This document shows positions 60,575-64,000 of a stretch of 64,000 nt of DNA, piece after piece. The translations under genes and the position numbers were made by a program. The stretch is from Hyphomicrobiales bacterium (lineage in GTDB: Bacteria; Pseudomonadota; Alphaproteobacteria; Rhizobiales; Rhizobiaceae), in contig UBMU01000033.1 in the NCBI GenBank assembly GCA_900466605.1, forward strand, positions 1 to 64,000. The letters are read 5' to 3'. The stretch's first letter is position 1, and the number at the start of each line of letters is the position of its first letter. The notes beneath the pieces were generated by a model. That model was not told where the DNA came from and did no database searches. It saw nothing but the letters and a program-made list of their open reading frames with translations.

Positions 60575-61954
60575 TTATGCCAAGGCAGCATGCCAAGCTT
60601 GGCGGTAGGCCTTGAGCCCATGGATCGTGCTCGGCACAACACGACGCTCGGCACCTGGCTGCGGTTTGATACCGGTTAAAAGAGCAGCGCCTTGGCTTGT
60701 ACCGGTCGATCCCGGAAGGGCGATGACCGATCGCTCCGTCAGCGCCGCAAGCAACGTCAGATAAGTGTCGTTTAGCGCGAACGGCCCTTCAACAATGATC
60801 GGGCCCGTCGCGATCACGAGATCGAGGCAGACCTGGTTCATCAGCGCGAGATAGAGGCACAGAGCCGCATAGCGATCCTCGGCATTTGCGCCTTCTTCGT
60901 TGATCCAAAGCGCGCTCTTTCCGGGAAACGGTCCAGAGCCGGGCGCAACGTTCGGAAGCAGCATAACGCCGCGAGTGATGACCCGCTCGATTGCTGGCCC
61001 AATCTTGGCTTGGTCGATATTGCCTATTTCGCGCAAGACCATTTCAAACTCGCGCCCCCCCATGAAGCGTGAAGAGGGCACGGCGCGGCCATATGCGTCG
61101 ACGTTAGCAAGCGTATCACGCCTGGGATCAAGATGATCGAAATCCCCGCCGACGCCGAAGTTCACTACCCACGTTCCTGTCGAAACGACGGCGAACGGGG
61201 CAGTACGATCAACGAGATGCGGCAGCAGTGACGCGTTGGAATCGTGGATACCACAATAGACGGGGACCTGAGAACCCAGGCCAATCACCTGCGCGATTTC
61301 GGGCAAAACCATACCCAGCGCATCAAAGGCAGATCGGATCGGCGCCATGAGCTCCCTGATGCCAAGTGTGTCGACGAGCAAGGAGTAACGATTGTGCCGC
61401 GGATTCCAGAGATCTGTATGACAGCCCAGCGATGTAACCTCGTTGGAGGCGACGCCGGTCAACCTTGCCGTCCAATACTGCGGGTAGGTGACGATCGACG
61501 CAACTTTCGCGAACTCATCGGGAAACTCCGTCTTCTGATAGTGCAGCTGTGCACCGATATTCAGCCCCATGGCTTGAAGCGGCGAATAGGTTTCCTCAAA
61601 GGCAGGGCGCAGACGAGCGTAGGCCGCGCGCGTTGTTTCAGGATATTCGTGCTCATAGTCGAGCACAGGCATGGCAAGGTTGCCGGCAGCGTCGAGCAGA
61701 GCTGCCGATGCCCCATGCGTCGTTACGGAGATTGCGTCGAAGCCCGGGGCCTGTGCAAAGGACCGAAGCGCGTCAAGTGCGAAACTCCAGAGTCCCTCAA
61801 CGTTGTAATGCGGGTAAATGCCGTCCCCGAGAACAACGTTCGGTGTCTTCACCACCGCGATTTCATCTCCGGTCTCGCCATCCAACACGACAACCTTCGC
61901 ATTGGTTTTGCCTATATCGAAAACGGCAACGCGTCTAAATTCTCTCACTGTCAT
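60575..61954 (-). CDS. rhaK: Rhamnose (FGGY-family) kinase RhaK
   Basis: A 459-aa FGGY carbohydrate kinase. The phosphate-binding start VAVFDIGKTNAKVVVLDGET is followed by ISVTTHGASAAL, YCGIHDSNASLLPHL (catalytic Asp region), VVSTGTWVVNFG and IVEGPFALNDTYL. In R. leguminosarum RhaK is needed both for phosphorylation and for rhamnose transport by RhaSTPQ, with direct coupling. ATG at 61954 overlaps the rhaM stop by 4 bp. Confidence 0.93.
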   Translation of the reverse strand: MTVREFRRVAVFDIGKTNAKVVVLDGETGDEIAVVKTPNVVLGDGIYPHYNVEGLWSFALDALRSFAQAPGFDAISVTTHGASAALLDAAGNLAMPVLDYEHEYPETTRAAYARLRPAFEETYSPLQAMGLNIGAQLHYQKTEFPDEFAKVASIVTYPQYWTARLTGVASNEVTSLGCHTDLWNPRHNRYSLLVDTLGIRELMAPIRSAFDALGMVLPEIAQVIGLGSQVPVYCGIHDSNASLLPHLVDRTAPFAVVSTGTWVVNFGVGGDFDHLDPRRDTLANVDAYGRAVPSSRFMGGREFEMVLREIGNIDQAKIGPAIERVITRGVMLLPNVAPGSGPFPGKSALWINEEGANAEDRYAALCLYLALMNQVCLDLVIATGPIIVEGPFALNDTYLTLLAALTERSVIALPGSTGTSQGAALLTGIKPQPGAERRVVPSTIHGLKAYRQAWHAALA

Positions 61955-62286
61955 GGCATATGGAAGACGGTAACGAGGTCGCTTTGGACTGGTGAGTTGT
62001 CCGGATTGGTCGACATGATGTCGGCCATGTGCGCCCACCATTTTTTCATGACAGGGTGATCGGGCAGGCTTGTCATCGTATGGTCGGCGCGGCGGGTTAG
62101 GACGCCGAAGAGCGTGTTCGTCTCGCGATCGAGATGGATCGAGTAGTCGCTGGCCCCGGATTGATGCAGCAAATCAATCAATTCTGGCCAGATCTCGTTA
62201 TGCCGCTTCTTGTACTCAGCTTCCATGCCTGGATTGAGTTTCATCTTAAAGGCGTGCTTCTCGAGTGTCATTTCGAACCCGTTCAT
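61951..62286 (-). CDS. rhaM: L-rhamnose mutarotase (RhaM/RhaU)
   Basis: A 111-aa ferredoxin-like-fold mutarotase interconverting rhamnose anomers. Motifs: HAFKMKLNPGMEAEYKKRHN, EIWPELIDLLHQSGASDYSI with the catalytic His after SIH, and PVMKKWWAHMADIM. The ATG at 62286 overlaps the rhaQ stop; an ATG at 62271 (MTLEKHAF) matches the usual family start and may be the real one. It is between rhaQ and rhaK. Confidence 0.94.
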   Translation of the reverse strand: MNGFEMTLEKHAFKMKLNPGMEAEYKKRHNEIWPELIDLLHQSGASDYSIHLDRETNTLFGVLTRRADHTMTSLPDHPVMKKWWAHMADIMSTNPDNSPVQSDLVTVFHMP

Positions 62287-63296
62287 TTCGAGCCCATGGC
62301 TTTGATACGGCGCGCGACGATTGGGATCGCAATCGTGATGATCAGAAGCAAACCGATGAAGATCGACATGACGATGCCAGGGACATTCAGGAGACCAAGG
62401 CCAAAAGTGACCAGCCCCATGACGAAGGCGGCAATGACCACGCCACCGATCTTTCCAGAGCCACCGAGAATGGAGACGCCGCCGAGGACGACCATGGTGA
62501 CGATTTCGAGTTCCCAGCCCTGGGCAATCGACGGACGCGTCGAGCCTAGCCTGGAGGTCAGGCAGACGGCAGCAACCCCGCTCATGACGCCCGTCAGCAC
62601 GAAGAGTATGAATTTCACGCGTTCAACCGGGATGCCAGAGAAGCGGGCTGCAAAGTCGTTGTTGCCGATCGTGTAGACCTGACGGCCGAAATTGGTAGCA
62701 TGCAGCAGGATCGCAAAGGCGATCGCCAGCACAATGAAGAGCGCGAATTCGAACGAGAAGACCCAAAAAACATAACCTTGGCCAAAGAACGCAAACTCCT
62801 CTGGGTAGCCACCATAGGCCTGGTCACCGAGAACAATGTAGGAGATACCGCGAAAAAGGCTCATCGTGCCGATGGTCACGACGATCGATGGCAGTTTCAT
62901 AACAGAGACGAGAAAGCCATTGAACATGCCGCAGAGCAGGCCGACGCCGATGCCGATGAGGACCAGGCCCGGCGCTCCGACGCCTATCTGCGCTGCCGCG
63001 CCCATCGCGGTCGACGCAAGCGCGATGATTGCAGCAACCGACAGGTCGATCTCTCCGGCAATGACGAGCAATGCCATTGCAAAGGCGATCATCGCCTTTT
63101 CGGTGAAATTGAAGGTCGCGTCAGAGAGATTCCAGGCATCCAGGAAGTAAGGCGATGCCAGGGAATTGAAGATGAAGATCAGGACGGCGACACCGAAGAG
63201 CAGGACTTCCCAGCTCGACATGATGCGCTTGAACGGAGTTCCGAGCCGGTCCGGGATGACTCGCTTTTCGCTCGGGGTGGAAACGACGGTGCTCAT
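62283..63296 (-). CDS. rhaQ: Rhamnose ABC importer permease RhaQ
   Basis: A 337-aa CUT2-type (ribose/RbsC-like) permease with about ten spans. IAGEIDLSVAAIIALASTAM and GMFNGFLVSVMKLPSIVVTI are the family core, then VTIGTMSLFRGISYI and LGGVSILGGSGKIGGVVIAA. The N-tail (to about residue 30) is cytoplasmic. It overlaps rhaP and rhaM by 4 bp each. Confidence 0.92.
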   Translation of the reverse strand: MSTVVSTPSEKRVIPDRLGTPFKRIMSSWEVLLFGVAVLIFIFNSLASPYFLDAWNLSDATFNFTEKAMIAFAMALLVIAGEIDLSVAAIIALASTAMGAAAQIGVGAPGLVLIGIGVGLLCGMFNGFLVSVMKLPSIVVTIGTMSLFRGISYIVLGDQAYGGYPEEFAFFGQGYVFWVFSFEFALFIVLAIAFAILLHATNFGRQVYTIGNNDFAARFSGIPVERVKFILFVLTGVMSGVAAVCLTSRLGSTRPSIAQGWELEIVTMVVLGGVSILGGSGKIGGVVIAAFVMGLVTFGLGLLNVPGIVMSIFIGLLLIITIAIPIVARRIKAMGSK

Positions 63297-64000
63297 GCTG
63301 CCACCTCTGTTGGGATCTCTGACGCCGCCTTGTCTCGCAGGATGATGCGGCCGCGATTACGCTCGCGCCTTGCATTGAAGACGACGGCGAGGATGATGAC
63401 GGTGCCTGAAATCGCCATCTGCGTGAACGGCGAGATACCGATGACCGGGAGGGCGTTCTTGATGACGCCGAGGAAGAGAGCACCAAGCACGGTGCCGATC
63501 ACTGAACCAACGCCGCCGGCAATGGAGATGCCACCGATAACGCAGGCCGCAACACTGTCGAGCTCGAAGCCGTTGGCGATATCGACGTAAGCGACCGCGT
63601 AGCGCGACACCCAGAGATAGCTTGCGAGACCCGCGAGCGCACCCGACAGAACGAAGGCGAGGAACTTTGTCCAGCCGACATCCACGCCGGCGTAGACGGC
63701 AGCGGTGGGATTCCCGCCGGCCGCATAGGTGGAACGGCCGAACTGGGTGTGCTTCAAGAGCACATAGATCAGCGCGACGATGACAATGGCCGCCCAGCTT
63801 AGGATCGGCATACCGAGGACGACAGTGCGCGGGACATTGAGAAACGTCGGCGTCATCTGATGCGCATTCACCCACTCACCGCCCGATAGCACGAAGGCCA
63901 TGCCGCGATAAATGGTGAGAGTACCGAGAGTAACGACGATCGGCGGGATTTCCAGCGCCCAGACCAGGAAGCCGTTGATGGCGCCGAGGAAGGCGCCGAT
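63293..64000 (-). CDS. rhaP: Rhamnose ABC importer permease RhaP (5' end outside the window)
   Basis: The visible C-terminal 235 codons of a second CUT2 permease. The frame is open to the window edge with no start codon needed: INGFLVWALEIPPIVVTLGT then LTIYRGMAFVLSGGEWVNAH, the paralogue of the RhaQ core. Later IGGISIAGGVGSVIGTVLGA and a charged tail (RRERNRGRIILRD) are seen. It pairs with RhaQ; rhaS, rhaT and regulator genes are expected upstream, outside the window. Confidence 0.92.
   Translation of the reverse strand: MGAFLGAINGFLVWALEIPPIVVTLGTLTIYRGMAFVLSGGEWVNAHQMTPTFLNVPRTVVLGMPILSWAAIVIVALIYVLLKHTQFGRSTYAAGGNPTAAVYAGVDVGWTKFLAFVLSGALAGLASYLWVSRYAVAYVDIANGFELDSVAACVIGGISIAGGVGSVIGTVLGALFLGVIKNALPVIGISPFTQMAISGTVIILAVVFNARRERNRGRIILRDKAASEIPTEVAA

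Noticed and set aside
1..64000. CRISPR arrays, tRNA/rRNA genes, insertion sequences, integrases, att repeats
   Set aside because: None was seen on reading; no regular repeat-spacer pattern and no transposase-like protein were found. A covariance-model tRNA scan was not possible.

Overview
The window reads as DNA from a rhizobium (Rhizobiaceae, Sinorhizobium/Ensifer- or Rhizobium-like). Evidence: a eukaryote-type glutamine synthetase II gene (glnII) with a divergent DUF2735 gene, an R. leguminosarum-style rhamnose locus (rhaP-Q-M-K), an AhpCF peroxidase pair, and many high-affinity ABC importers. Adjacent exopolysaccharide, vitamin and catabolic genes resemble a megaplasmid/chromid such as pSymB, but no replication gene is present, so the replicon type is inference.

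Layout. 0.3-3.2 kb: ahpC-ahpF followed by a decayed oxyR. 3.3-14.8 kb: a polysaccharide locus with glycosyltransferases, a Wzy-type polymerase/ligase, a kinase-less chain-length protein, a secreted GH10 xylanase, a flippase and a duplicated alpha/beta hydrolase. 14.9-16.7 kb: a ChaA antiporter and a GFA-fold protein. 16.9-22.5 kb: a second polysaccharide operon (initiating sugar transferase, epimerase, CapD/FlaA1 dehydratase, second Wzy, GT25). 22.9-29.8 kb: DeoR regulator, YbaK deacylase, Tim44-like protein, DnaJ protein, panC-panB, flavoprotein, DUF2735. 30.2-31.3 kb: glnII behind a near-consensus sigma-54 promoter.

31.5-36.5 kb holds the most unusual system: a BTAD/TPR regulator, a 44-codon peptide gene whose ribosome-binding site lies in a predicted hairpin, YcaO, overlapping TfuA, an 89-aa orphan protein and an XRE repressor. 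It looks like a compact RiPP locus whose YcaO-TfuA pair would put thioamides into a Cys-free peptide. 37.0-41.9 kb: a NadQ/NrtR-type Nudix regulator and nadABC with paired operators over a clear promoter.

42.0-49.6 kb: a HutC-type regulator controlling an amino-acid ABC importer, a HAL-like protein that lacks the Ala-Ser-Gly MIO triad, and an MSOX/SolA-family oxidase. Converging on it, 49.6-57.1 kb carries a sugar ABC importer with SIS and PfkB enzymes and a ROK regulator, in an arrangement that recalls fructosamine or amino-sugar catabolism. 57.1-59.5 kb: cupin, CbpM-CbpA chaperone pair and a secreted protein. 59.7-64.0 kb: FAH-fold hydratase/hydrolase and rhaK-M-Q-P, the last cut by the window edge.

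I saw no tRNA, rRNA, CRISPR array, insertion sequence or attachment site.
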